A DNA stretch of 8,925 bases, taken from the NCBI GenBank assembly GCA_027451645.1, contig DAIDIX010000060.1, positions 1 to 8,925 of the forward strand, given 5' to 3'. This document shows positions 1 through 7,063 of the stretch, in pieces; position 1 is the stretch's first letter, and each line of letters starts with the position of its first letter. The DNA is from Candidatus Dormiibacterota bacterium. Lineage in GTDB: Bacteria; Chloroflexota; Dormibacteria; Aeolococcales; Aeolococcaceae. Below the pieces are notes generated by a model. It saw nothing but the letters and a program-made list of their open reading frames with translations. It ran no database searches and was not told the origin of the DNA. The translations under genes and the position numbers were made by a program.

Positions 1-1
1 T

Positions 2-418
2 GTGGTGGGAGCACTTCTCCAGTACGGATTTGATGGCTCTGCGTTTGCAGCCTCGGACAGGCTCCTCGAGATTTCAAAGGGGAGCCTTGAGGCACAGATC
101 ATCAGGATGGTTGTCCTCGACAGACTGTGTCTTCATGAGGCTGCACTGTGGCGTGGCTGGCAGTATCGTGCAGCTGCAGGGGATCATCCACTGCTCATGC
201 TGCAGCTTGCAGTCGCCACGGGTTGGACAGGTGCACTCGCACAGGCTGCAGAACTTCTTGCAATGGCAGAAGCAGGCTGCAGAACAAACCAGATCACGGT
301 TCCGCCATATCAGCTGCAGGGACTGTCTGATGTGCAGGCTCTCATTGCTGCAGAGCGTCGAAGGCTCTCAGCACCTGCTGAACATGGAGATGCAGGAGCT
401 GGTCAGGAACATTCCTAG
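2..418 (+). CDS. C-terminal part of an unrecognised alpha-helical (possibly TPR-like) protein, cut by the window start
   Basis: The frame is open from the first base and ends with TAG at 416-418. The window shows about 138 residues, and the true start lies upstream. I do not recognise the family. The visible part is rich in Ala and Leu, with amphipathic stretches such as GALAQAAELLAMAEAG at about residues 76-91. Such helices are typical of TPR-like helical repeats, but I see no complete TPR consensus. No membrane segment or signal peptide is visible. The tail from about residue 120 is hydrophilic (ERRRLSAPAEHGDAGAGQEHS region) and looks disordered. Six CTGCAG hexamers fall inside the gene, contributing GCA and CAG codons. 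The gene converges on the mannosidase gene, and the two stop codons share the sequence CTAG. Confidence is moderate that it is coding, because of the open frame and sensible composition. No function is proposed. Confidence 0.6.
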   Translation: MVGALLQYGFDGSAFAASDRLLEISKGSLEAQIIRMVVLDRLCLHEAALWRGWQYRAAAGDHPLLMLQLAVATGWTGALAQAAELLAMAEAGCRTNQITVPPYQLQGLSDVQALIAAERRRLSAPAEHGDAGAGQEHS

Positions 419-2529
419 GCGACTGTACGTCCTGCTTTGCTCGCAGTGGGCTCAGCACTGAGGGGAAAACCGCGTTCAAGCGTAAGAGGATGCATGGAGA
501 TGGCGTGGTCTGGTGTCGCTGCAAAGGTGCGTATGCCAGCAGGCAGGACTGCAGAGAGGATTCCGTCTGGTACATGTGCGAACGGTGTCCCGCGTGATGG
601 TAGTGTTCCTCCACCCTGAGAGGCAAACCGTTCCATGGGAAGGGAGAACTGCTCGGACTCCTTCCAGGGAAGGGTGCTGGAATCATCCCAGGGCATGATG
701 CCAAGTTGCCATTTCGTCTCGCCAAGCATCTGGGTGTCATGCGTTGGGATGCGGGGACCAGCAGGTCCGAGCCGATATGTGGGATTTGTCCTCGAAAGCG
801 CGCCATGGCTTCTGAGCACAGTAAGGGCAATCTCGTTTGTTTCCGGAAGGTATTCGTACTCTGTCATGCGGTCCAGGAAGATGGCAACTCCACCAGCTAC
901 GATGAACTTTCCTGCCGGGAAACCATTGAGCCTGTCCCTTCCCTGGATCTCCCTCACAACAGACTCCCGCTCAACATGGCCAAACGGAGTGTCTGAGACA
1001 ATGCTGCGAGGCTGCTTTGGAAGCTGGATCATGAGACGCATACGGTGATTTTCTTCAGTGTTCCGGATGGAAACATGGAGACGCGAGAACGGCTCAGAGG
1101 GCAGGGACTCGACAGTCACTGGTGGTTCAATGACATGGGGTTCTCCTGCAGGGTTGAATGTGTAGGTATCGCCAGTATCTGGTTCATCAGTGCAGCGGAG
1201 TGCAGGAATGATGGCATGCGGATTCCTGGTAAGGGGACGGGGGGTAAGTCGTGCCCAGCCAAGGGGAGGAACATCATCAGCTCCGTACCATATGCCATGG
1301 CGCCGAACGGTAATGCTGCGTGGGAAGTTCGAGGGATTCCAAACGTATTCGCCACGCTGGGACATGCGGTTTCCAAGAGTGGCAAGTGCAGTGCTGACAA
1401 TGCCGTCTGCTGTATCGCGTACCTGCTGTGCCCGGACTCGCACTGCACGGGTCACATCATCTGTTCCAGTGGCACAGGCAGAGTCATGCGCAGCATTGAG
1501 GATCTGGTTGCGCCAGCATTCATCGAGCAGCTGCTCGGGATATTTCGCAAGGAGTGCAGCTGCTAGAGGCTCTGCGTAGCGTTCGAGACGTTGTTCTGCA
1601 AGAGCAACCTCACGTCGCTGATCGACACGGTTGCTGATGACATTCGGTAGGAGTGCCTTGTCGCCAATTGAGCGGATTTCGCCAGTGTATGTGTAGCGTG
1701 GCCGGGTTCGGGCAAGATCTTTCCAGAATGCTGCGAGGGAGGACATTCGTGCACCGGCTTCCCGGACTGTTCGTGTCAGTGTGGAATCAGGAAGCGAGTG
1801 GTCGAAACCGGCCATGAATACTGCAGGTTCCCCTCTGGACTTCCTGGCAAGGGCACGCAGTGCGGATGCACTGATTCGCGACTGGAAATACCCATCCTTG
1901 AGATTGAGCATCTCAGCTTCAGAGCCGTCCCGTGTAGTCCAGAGCAACCGTGAGGGAAGACTCCGCTTCATTCCCCGCTCGCCGATGACGTTCCGGAGCC
2001 CGACGTAATTGAGTATCTTGGGCAGTTCCTGAATGAGCCCAAACTGGTCTGGACAGTATGCGATGTCAAGATATCCGCCAAGCTCTGCTCCGCGCTTCAT
2101 GCCACGCTCAAGATTCCTGAGTGTGGTTTCACCCGAGACTAGGAACTGGTCTGAGAGGGTATACCAGGGGCCAATGGAGAGCCGGCCAGCGGAAACAAGC
2201 GTGCGAATGCGCTGTTCTGCTGCTGCACGCTGTGCCGCAGGAAGGGCAGCAAGGTAGTCGTCAATGGGAGCTACCTGTCCATCGAAGGTGAAGCTTGCAA
2301 ATGACGGGTCCTTTTCCAGGAGATCGAGAAGAGACTCAACGAGTGTGATGAGTTTTGGACGGTAGCCTTCCACAGTTGTCCACCACTCCCTGTCCCAGTG
2401 GGTATGGGGCACGACATGGACATGCTCCATGCGTTCAAGCGAAGCGGAGTGGGGAAGGCCGATACGGCCTTTCGAAATCCGTCTTCCATCACGGACTAGC
2501 TGCTGCAGCTTTGCAAGCTGTGGATTCAT
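415..2529 (-). CDS. Glycoside hydrolase family 38 alpha-mannosidase
   Basis: The 704-aa protein is predicted to release alpha-linked mannose from oligosaccharides or glycans by the zinc-dependent retaining mechanism of GH38. There is no signal peptide, so it probably acts in the cytoplasm. Family landmarks, numbered from the chosen start: PHTHWDREWW at 41-50 (zinc ligands H44 and D46), GPWYTLSDQFLVSGE at about 120-134, YCPDQFG at 158-164 with D161 as the expected nucleophile and zinc ligand, and FMAGFDHSLP at 238-247. A mid-domain stretch of the type LLPNVISNRVDQRREVALAE lies at 303-322, and AAHDSACATGTDDV at 346-359 supplies the last zinc ligand, H348. The ATG at 2529-2527 was chosen because the frame upstream (to 2682) overlaps the divergent methyltransferase and shows no family similarity. 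An ATG at residue 34 would be just ahead of the motif and is less likely. Bacterial GH38 enzymes are often longer (roughly 850-1000 aa), so the C-terminal beta region is compact. Substrate linkage cannot be read from the sequence. Confidence 0.93.
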   Translation of the reverse strand: MNPQLAKLQQLVRDGRRISKGRIGLPHSASLERMEHVHVVPHTHWDREWWTTVEGYRPKLITLVESLLDLLEKDPSFASFTFDGQVAPIDDYLAALPAAQRAAAEQRIRTLVSAGRLSIGPWYTLSDQFLVSGETTLRNLERGMKRGAELGGYLDIAYCPDQFGLIQELPKILNYVGLRNVIGERGMKRSLPSRLLWTTRDGSEAEMLNLKDGYFQSRISASALRALARKSRGEPAVFMAGFDHSLPDSTLTRTVREAGARMSSLAAFWKDLARTRPRYTYTGEIRSIGDKALLPNVISNRVDQRREVALAEQRLERYAEPLAAALLAKYPEQLLDECWRNQILNAAHDSACATGTDDVTRAVRVRAQQVRDTADGIVSTALATLGNRMSQRGEYVWNPSNFPRSITVRRHGIWYGADDVPPLGWARLTPRPLTRNPHAIIPALRCTDEPDTGDTYTFNPAGEPHVIEPPVTVESLPSEPFSRLHVSIRNTEENHRMRLMIQLPKQPRSIVSDTPFGHVERESVVREIQGRDRLNGFPAGKFIVAGGVAIFLDRMTEYEYLPETNEIALTVLRSHGALSRTNPTYRLGPAGPRIPTHDTQMLGETKWQLGIMPWDDSSTLPWKESEQFSLPMERFASQGGGTLPSRGTPFAHVPDGILSAVLPAGIRTFAATPDHAISMHPLTLERGFPLSAEPTASKAGRTVA

Positions 2530-2533
2530 GAAT

Positions 2534-2549
2534 CCCCCGAAGGAGGGGG
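2534..2549 (-). promoter_or_regulatory. GC hairpin just upstream of the mannosidase start codon
   Basis: A perfect 5-bp inverted repeat CCCCC/GGGGG encloses a 6-nt loop. In the mannosidase transcript the GGGGG arm ends four bases before ATG 2529, where a Shine-Dalgarno sequence would sit, so the hairpin could hide the ribosome site. The loop side of the same RNA contains CCUCCUU, identical to the core of the 16S anti-Shine-Dalgarno sequence. On the opposite strand this makes a strong but unused GAAGGAGG. Whether any of this regulates translation is inference. Confidence 0.35.
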
Positions 2550-2574
2550 TGAACGTTGCCCCTCTCGTATTGAG

Positions 2575-2604
2575 ATTCTGTCGCTTGCCAGTGTCTGCTG
2601 TCAA
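2575..2604 (-). promoter_or_regulatory. Putative sigma70-type promoter of the mannosidase gene
   Basis: Read on the - strand, an exact -35 consensus TTGACA (2604-2599) is followed after 18 bp by CAGAAT (2580-2575), which matches the -10 consensus at four of six positions. The expected start of transcription is near 2568, giving a leader of about 39 nt that contains the hairpin at 2534-2549. A small inverted repeat TGCTG/CAGCA (2596-2600 and 2607-2611) overlaps the -35 box and might be an operator. The -35 match is strong and the -10 match weak. Confidence 0.45.
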
Positions 2605-2642
2605 GGCAGCATGAGGGAGCTGCTCAATGAGAGGATAGGAAT

Positions 2643-3116
2643 ATGGAACTTGACAGATCCGATGGTCCGCTTCGCACCACACTCCGTCAGGAAGAGCGTG
2701 GCACTGTCCTGCTTCCGCTTCATGCCAGACTCCCAGCAGATGTACTCATTGTTGGGGGAGGCTCCCATGAGTCATATCCGCGGCTCCATCGTGGAGAGAT
2801 TTCGCTTGATATCGCCATCCATGCCCGACCAGATGTGTTTGGGAGCATTGGAGAAGCACCGTTCCCCGACTGCACATTCCGGACAGTCGTGTTCCAGTGG
2901 CTTCCGACAGCACTCTGGCGTGATGCAGCCGTTCTCCGGGAGGCATGTCGCATACTCCGTGCAGGTGGAGAACTTCGCATCGAAACAAGCAGGAGTGCTC
3001 TTCCCTGGGATGTTGAGGAGCTGCTCGCATCATGCGGTTTCAGGGAAGTCCACGTGCTGCCACTTGGGAGGAGCGATCTTCCACATGGCGTTGCTGTAAC
3101 TGCAGTGCGCAGCTAG
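2643..3116 (+). CDS. Small class I SAM-dependent methyltransferase-like protein
   Basis: The 157-aa protein has the layout of a shortened Rossmann-fold methyltransferase (Methyltransf_11/type 11-like). A glycine-rich motif I, VLIVGGG, lies at 34-40. A strand ending in D56 follows, then GEAPFPDCTF at 70-79 in the place of the usual GDAxxLPFxDxSFD. REACRILRAGGELRIE at 99-114 matches the R-x-L-[RK]-P-G-G strand of the family. Motif I lacks the normal D-x-G-x-G spacing (IVGGGSHES instead of DVGCGTG), so SAM binding may be weakened or altered. ATG 2643 is the first start after an in-frame TGA at 2628, and GAGAGGA at 2629-2635 gives a ribosome site with a 7-nt gap. The gene diverges from the mannosidase and converges on the second signal peptidase gene, with 46 bp between the stop codons and no clear terminator there. 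No substrate can be assigned. Confidence 0.75.
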   Translation: MELDRSDGPLRTTLRQEERGTVLLPLHARLPADVLIVGGGSHESYPRLHRGEISLDIAIHARPDVFGSIGEAPFPDCTFRTVVFQWLPTALWRDAAVLREACRILRAGGELRIETSRSALPWDVEELLASCGFREVHVLPLGRSDLPHGVAVTAVRS

Positions 3117-3162
3117 CATCGTTTCTGGTGAACTTGGGAGGCCAGGCGAGATCAGAGGTGCG

Positions 3163-4194
3163 TCATGGCCTGCGATTGCGGGGAAGGTGGCCATTGGCAC
3201 TGTCAATCCCCCGCTCCTCTTCATACATGCGGGCTGCAACTGGAGGCACTGCTTGTGGAGTGTGCCCTCCAGTTGCATGCTCCATGTCGTATATGGAGTG
3301 CAGCTGGAAGATGTCACAGGTGTCAAGAATGGCATTCATGGCGTTCCTGAGACGCTTCCGCTCGTTGACTGCCACGCGGTACCCGAGTACAGCAAGGAGT
3401 GGGCTTGTGATGAGGAGCCAGAAGGCAATCCAGTTGTACCAGTGGAGAGCGGGAACGAGGTCGACACGGAGCGCTTTGAGGGTGGTGCTCCCACGTGCGA
3501 TCTGGAAGGTGATATGCCGGACTGAGTTGCCCTCGATGCGGGGACTTCTCCAATGGAGATTTGCTTCTGAGAATGCTTCTAGAGGCATCCAGCCGTAGTT
3601 GATGACAGAGGCGTGGACTGCTGAGTGCGTTACACCAGCGAAGGCGACATCTGCGCCAATGAGCGGTTTCTCAACATTGAAGAGGTACACGAGGGAGATT
3701 GTGGCAACGATGCTGACGAGGACAAATGTTGGAATGGTGTAGCCCAGGTAGCGGTACATGAGATACCAGATTGCAAATGCGAGGAGACTGCAGAATGTTG
3801 CAACTCGGAGCATTGCAAGGAACCATGCGAGATTCGGAATGATGCCCACTTCCCGGCCAACGACATCTCCTGGAGTGACAGTCCACGGATCAATGGCAGG
3901 AAGTGCATCCCCCTTTGTGGTGAAGGACCCATCTGCATGAGTGCTGTGGATACGGTGCATGAACACCTGGTTCGGTACAAGTGGAGGGCGGAACGCAATG
4001 ATGCTGCCTGTGGCAATCCTGTGATCTGCAGTATTGACAACCACAATGCTGCCCACAGGGATGGTAGGCACCATTGACCCTGTCGTGACGGTGTAGAGCC
4101 GGTACGGCGTGACACGGGGGAAGAGGAGGACTGCTACAAGAATGAGAGCAGAGAGTCCACACAGGAACGTGAGAAACTTTGCAGACCGTGTCAT
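3163..4194 (-). CDS. SipW/ER-type signal peptidase I (Ser-His), with extra C-terminal membrane/ectodomain module
   Basis: The 343-aa membrane protease (peptidase family S26B, SipW-like) is predicted to cleave signal peptides of the two secreted proteins encoded just upstream. Visible parts: TM1 at about 6-25; TGSMVPTIPVGS at 38-49 with catalytic S40; VFMHRI at 77-82 with H80 in place of the lysine of ordinary bacterial LepB; and TTKGDALPAIDPW at 92-104 with the two conserved acidic residues D96 and D102. Beyond the usual protease come TM2 (about 122-146) and TM3 (about 154-172). An outside segment of about 75 residues follows (175-250), then TM4 (about 253-274) and a charged 68-residue cytoplasmic tail. 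The start ATG (4194-4192) overlaps the TGA of the LamG protein gene as ATGA. No Shine-Dalgarno sequence is seen, so translation is probably coupled. The same C-terminal module occurs in the peptidase at 7247-8083. Family assignment is firm; substrate pairing is inferred from position. Confidence 0.9.
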   Translation of the reverse strand: MTRSAKFLTFLCGLSALILVAVLLFPRVTPYRLYTVTTGSMVPTIPVGSIVVVNTADHRIATGSIIAFRPPLVPNQVFMHRIHSTHADGSFTTKGDALPAIDPWTVTPGDVVGREVGIIPNLAWFLAMLRVATFCSLLAFAIWYLMYRYLGYTIPTFVLVSIVATISLVYLFNVEKPLIGADVAFAGVTHSAVHASVINYGWMPLEAFSEANLHWRSPRIEGNSVRHITFQIARGSTTLKALRVDLVPALHWYNWIAFWLLITSPLLAVLGYRVAVNERKRLRNAMNAILDTCDIFQLHSIYDMEHATGGHTPQAVPPVAARMYEEERGIDSANGHLPRNRRP

Positions 4195-6254
4195 ACCGTA
4201 CTGACTGAGGTTGCTGCAGTGTAGCGTACTGATGCAGTGAATACACCTGCAGAAGTGGACAGGGAAAGGGGAATTGCGAGATTGAGCCCAGCAATTGCCG
4301 ATGACGAATCCTGCAGGGTGATCTTCAGAGTGAGCGGAGTGCCGGGGACGATGTCTGGAAGTGCGAACTGTGCATTCTCAAGTGCAGCAAGTGTGGTGGT
4401 GGAGGCAGGAACTGGGCATGCTCCACTCGCAGCTGGAAGGAGACATGTGCTTCCCGCTGTGTCATTTTCAATGGTCACATCGACAAGTGCACAGATGTCA
4501 GTCGAAGTGAGTGGCCAGTATGAGGACGGCGCATCTGCAAGGGCAGTTGACTGGAACTGTGTCTGGGTGGAAGCAGTGGCGAGAGCAGTGATGGCAGTCT
4601 GGCTCAGGGCTGTGGGGTATACCACAATGTTTGACAGGCTTCCGGGAAAATATGCCTGAGTTGGCGGATCCGGCCAGCCGTTGGTCTCGTTTCCCCACCC
4701 GATGTGCCAGTAGCCCGTATACGCCTGGGCTGTAGTGACAAGGGGATTCGTGGCCACAAGTGCACCATCGACATAGAGCTTCATTCCTGCTGTGGAAGAA
4801 AGGGTTGCAATGACAAAGTGCCATGCACCATTGTCATATGTGCCAGGACTGACAATCTCCTGTGTGGATCCCGGGTATACACCAAAGACGACATGGCCAG
4901 TGGAATCGAGCCACACATTCCTATCCCAGGTGGCCTGCGCTCCATTGGACTGTGCATTTGCAAAGCCAATGATGGTTCCACCACCATTTCCTGCTCCTGA
5001 ATTGAACCACCCTCCGATGGAGAATGTCTGTGGATTGGACTCGGAATTTGCCGTTTCGATCCACCCAGTGCTGCCATTGAGGGTATATGAGGTGATTCCA
5101 CTGAAGGGTGCTCCACTTGCAACGGAATACCCTCCGTTGAGCATCCCCGTGTTTCCATTGCCTGAGATGTCGGGTACGGATGTGAAGATGCCCTGCAGGG
5201 GCGTAGTTGTTGGAGTGACTGTTGTTGAGGGCCAGTACGAGATTGGAGTGTACCCCCCAATTGCAGCAGCAGCAGCAGCCTGGGTAGCTGCACCCGAAAG
5301 AGCTGCAGCATTGGCTGCAGTGAGGGCTGTTGGCAGGATTGCGACATTGGAGAGGGCACCAGGAAAGTACGATGATGCAGGTGCTCCAGCCCATCCTGCA
5401 AGGGACCCGAAGCCGATATGCCAGTAGCCTGTGTAGGAGAGAGCATTCGGTGGCTGGCTCTGCGAGCCAGCTGCTGCACCATCGACATAGAGGAGCATTC
5501 TCGGAGGGCCCCCAGTCGTATTGAGCACTGCGACCACGGAATGCCATGTGCCGTTGTTCAGCCCACCAGTGGTGCTCGTGAGTTCCTTTTTCTGGTTGTT
5601 GCCCTGAATGACTCCAAAGACAATGTGGCCAGAGCTGTTTACCCAGAGTGCACGGTCTGACTTCGTGGCGCCAGCAGTGCCCTGGGCATTCGTGAAATCA
5701 ATGATGGGACCGGAGGATGTGGTACTGAACCAGGCAACAATCGTCACCGGGTCTGGCACAGTCTGGGGTGTCACTGTTTCGAGATAGCCATTCGTGCCAT
5801 TGAATGAGAGGGAAGTGCTAGATGGGAAGGGTGCTGAGGATGTCTGCTGCACTCCGTACATGAGTACTGCAGTATCCGTTGCTGCTGCTGAGGTGTCAGG
5901 AGTGGTGAGAACACCACAGCTCGCTGCGCTGAGCGCAACGTTCCTGGCAGTGAGTGTACTCAGTGAGGAGATCGTGTCAGTCTGACTGCCACTTCCTCCA
6001 TTGAGGCCAGTTGGGAGCAGTGTGCCGGTACAGTTCGTCTGGACATCAGTCGTGATGGATGTCGTCGTCGATGTGCAGGAGGCGCTCCCCTGGGACTGCA
6101 GGACGAGCGCCCCGCTACCGTATGTCGAAGTGTTGCCGGTGATCTGGGCAGTAAACGCATTGTTGACATTGGGAATGCCTGCGAAGACTGCAATTGCTCC
6201 AATAACTGCCCCAATGAAGGAAGCGGACACTGTGCGTGTCCGCTTCGCATTCAT
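4191..6254 (-). CDS. Secreted camelysin/TasA-like protein carrying two tandem LamG (concanavalin A-like) domains
   Basis: The 687-aa protein starts with a signal peptide: basic NAKRTR, then a hydrophobic core at about 12-27. AFTAQITGNTSTYGSGALVL at 33-52 matches the start of the mature region of the neighbouring 231-aa camelysin-like protein (GFTATITNSGNVYSSGTLLL). Residues 33-140 form the N-terminal half of a camelysin-type domain. LamG domain 1 spans about 141-322 and LamG domain 2 about 382-562. Both show the series [LF]NG(S/T)xG(W/Y)(I/L)ET, SxGH(I/V)VFGV, LYVDGA, YTGYWHIG and YFPG(A/S)LSN. Residues 585-687 (DICALVDVTIEN onward) match the C-terminal half of the camelysin-like protein (GFCSKVNITIFD onward). 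The LamG tandem therefore appears inserted into the fold. LamG domains commonly bind carbohydrate or protein ligands; the ligand here is unknown. The gene starts 18 bp after the camelysin-like gene with a weak ribosome site and ends in ATGA with the peptidase. It is most likely exported, cleaved by that peptidase and displayed on the surface or in the matrix. Confidence 0.88.
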   Translation of the reverse strand: MNAKRTRTVSASFIGAVIGAIAVFAGIPNVNNAFTAQITGNTSTYGSGALVLQSQGSASCTSTTTSITTDVQTNCTGTLLPTGLNGGSGSQTDTISSLSTLTARNVALSAASCGVLTTPDTSAAATDTAVLMYGVQQTSSAPFPSSTSLSFNGTNGYLETVTPQTVPDPVTIVAWFSTTSSGPIIDFTNAQGTAGATKSDRALWVNSSGHIVFGVIQGNNQKKELTSTTGGLNNGTWHSVVAVLNTTGGPPRMLLYVDGAAAGSQSQPPNALSYTGYWHIGFGSLAGWAGAPASSYFPGALSNVAILPTALTAANAAALSGAATQAAAAAAIGGYTPISYWPSTTVTPTTTPLQGIFTSVPDISGNGNTGMLNGGYSVASGAPFSGITSYTLNGSTGWIETANSESNPQTFSIGGWFNSGAGNGGGTIIGFANAQSNGAQATWDRNVWLDSTGHVVFGVYPGSTQEIVSPGTYDNGAWHFVIATLSSTAGMKLYVDGALVATNPLVTTAQAYTGYWHIGWGNETNGWPDPPTQAYFPGSLSNIVVYPTALSQTAITALATASTQTQFQSTALADAPSSYWPLTSTDICALVDVTIENDTAGSTCLLPAASGACPVPASTTTLAALENAQFALPDIVPGTPLTLKITLQDSSSAIAGLNLAIPLSLSTSAGVFTASVRYTAATSVSTV
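4569..5111 (-). repeat. LamG domain repeat 2 of the 687-aa protein
   Basis: This encodes residues 382-562. It is a diverged copy of the unit at 5289-5834, as shown by paired landmarks at the same spacing: APF..(I/S)TS, LNGSTGWIET, STGHVVFGV, KLYVDGA, YTGYWHIG, YFPGSLSN and YPTAL. The nucleotide sequences have diverged widely, so the duplication is old rather than recent. The preceding linker (about 333-381, with SYWP and SVPDISGNGNTGML) resembles the opening of a LamG repeat and belongs with this unit. Confidence 0.75.
5263..5279. repeat. Short trinucleotide repeat (GCA)n in the alanine linker between LamG domains
   Basis: Seventeen bases of uninterrupted GCA repeat lie within the - strand gene and encode the alanine run at about residues 325-331, between the two LamG domains. 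A change of one unit would add or remove a residue without breaking the frame, so length variation in the linker would be tolerated. It is too short to call a phase-variable tract. Confidence 0.5.
5289..5834 (-). repeat. LamG domain repeat 1 of the 687-aa protein
   Basis: This encodes residues 141-322, the first of the two concanavalin A-like units. Landmarks are SLSFNGTNGYLETV at 148-161, SSGHIVFGV at 207-215, MLLYVDGAAAG at 253-263, SYTGYWHIGFGS at 273-284 and YFPGALSNVAILPTAL at 296-311. It begins immediately after the N-terminal camelysin-like part (VLMYGVQQTSS at 130-140), without the usual opening linker seen before repeat 2. Confidence 0.75.
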
Positions 6255-6272
6255 GGGAACTTCACTCTTGTC

Positions 6273-6968
6273 CTATTGATTGAGGGTCCAGGCAAGACTC
6301 TCCGTTGCTGACAGTCCCTGATCCGCATTTGTCACTCCGGGATCGAGCTGGACTGTGAATGTGTAGGTCGCACTCGATCCTGCATTGAGTGCTGCAAGGG
6401 TCAGTGCACCGCCAGAAGCGAGCGTCTGCAGATTGTACGTGTTGCTGAGTGGTGGACAGGCTCCGGGACCGTTGGGATACACACAGTTTGTGCCATCGAA
6501 GATGGTGATGTTCACCTTGCTGCAGAACCCGGCTGTATCCGATCCGGCATATGGGTTGGTTGCAGTGTTCGGAACAGCAGTGCAGCTTCCAGGAGTCAGG
6601 GTCAGTGTTGAGCTGTTGAGTGTGCCCACATTCTTCACAGTGACTGTTGAAGTTGAGGCTGTCACTGCCGAGTCGCCATTCGTCTGGGCAGGATTGCCAA
6701 AGAGGTTGATGCCGCTGCAGGTGTTGGCGTTGTTCACGATGGCGGTAGGATTTGCTGTGGAAAGACACGTCGTTGCACCCTGGGACTCGGAGAGGAGCAG
6801 TGTGCCCGAGGAATACACATTTCCGCTGTTTGTGATGGTTGCAGTGAAACCACCAAGGGCAGTGTACACACTCGTTGCAAGGGCCGCGCTTATGATGATG
6901 GCGAATATGAAGGGAATGGCTCCTAGCAGGCGAGTCCGTCGCTGCGATTCCGGCTGTTCTGTACTCAT
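6273..6968 (-). CDS. Camelysin/TasA-like secreted protein with SipW-type signal peptide
   Basis: The 231-aa protein has a charged N-terminus (MSTEQPESQRRTR) and a hydrophobic segment at about 14-35 (LLGAIPFIFAIIISAALATS). A small-residue region near VYTALGGFTATITNSGN at 34-50 follows, where a SipW-type peptidase would cut. The mature part is Ser/Thr/Asn-rich, with cysteines at about 68, 84, 129, 149, 162 and 171. It has the beta-rich character of TasA/camelysin-type proteins (SSGTLLLSESQG, STVTVKNVGTLNSSTLTL). TasA homologues form matrix fibres and camelysins are surface proteins; fibre formation here is inference. The ATG at 6968 is preceded by an exact GGAGG at 6985-6981, but with an unusually long gap of 12 nt. 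An out-of-frame ATG (6978-6976) lies between them. The gene begins the putative three-gene operon with the LamG protein and the second peptidase. Its own upstream region holds palindromes and a promoter candidate. Confidence 0.85.
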   Translation of the reverse strand: MSTEQPESQRRTRLLGAIPFIFAIIISAALATSVYTALGGFTATITNSGNVYSSGTLLLSESQGATTCLSTANPTAIVNNANTCSGINLFGNPAQTNGDSAVTASTSTVTVKNVGTLNSSTLTLTPGSCTAVPNTATNPYAGSDTAGFCSKVNITIFDGTNCVYPNGPGACPPLSNTYNLQTLASGGALTLAALNAGSSATYTFTVQLDPGVTNADQGLSATESLAWTLNQ

Positions 6969-7063
6969 TGGTTCGCATAACCTCCAATTGGGTTGATGGT
7001 AAATATGACTGTTGCCTCTCAAATATACGGGAAGGTCAATTTTATGAATAGTGTCGCATGCAA

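Noticed and set aside
342..830. Long open frame on the - strand overlapping the 3' end of the mannosidase gene
   Set aside because: It is a shadow frame without recognisable motifs. The GH38 frame reads to its own stop, and I found no sign that the frame shifts.
2534..2614. Small + strand gene behind GAAGGAGG (GTG start at 2549, about 21 codons)
   Set aside because: The start lies only 2 nt from the purine block, the peptide has no features, and the block is better explained as one arm of the hairpin.
2530..2682. N-terminal extension of the mannosidase to an ATG at 2682
   Set aside because: It would overlap the divergent methyltransferase gene, cover the TTGACA promoter and hairpin, and it shows no GH38 similarity.
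3117..3162. Bidirectional terminator between the methyltransferase and the second signal peptidase gene
   Set aside because: I found no stem longer than about 4 bp and no T-tract in these 46 bp.
4781..5547. Other-frame open stretches of more than 200 codons across the LamG gene, on both strands
   Set aside because: They mirror the repetitive Ser/Thr/Gly codons of the LamG gene, show no domains and have improbable Trp/Cys/His-rich composition.
6262..6987. Alternative frame from the ATG next to GGAGGT (241 codons) over the camelysin-like gene
   Set aside because: It lacks a signal peptide and is His/Cys/Arg-rich. The 231-aa frame has a clear hydrophobic leader and matches its neighbour.
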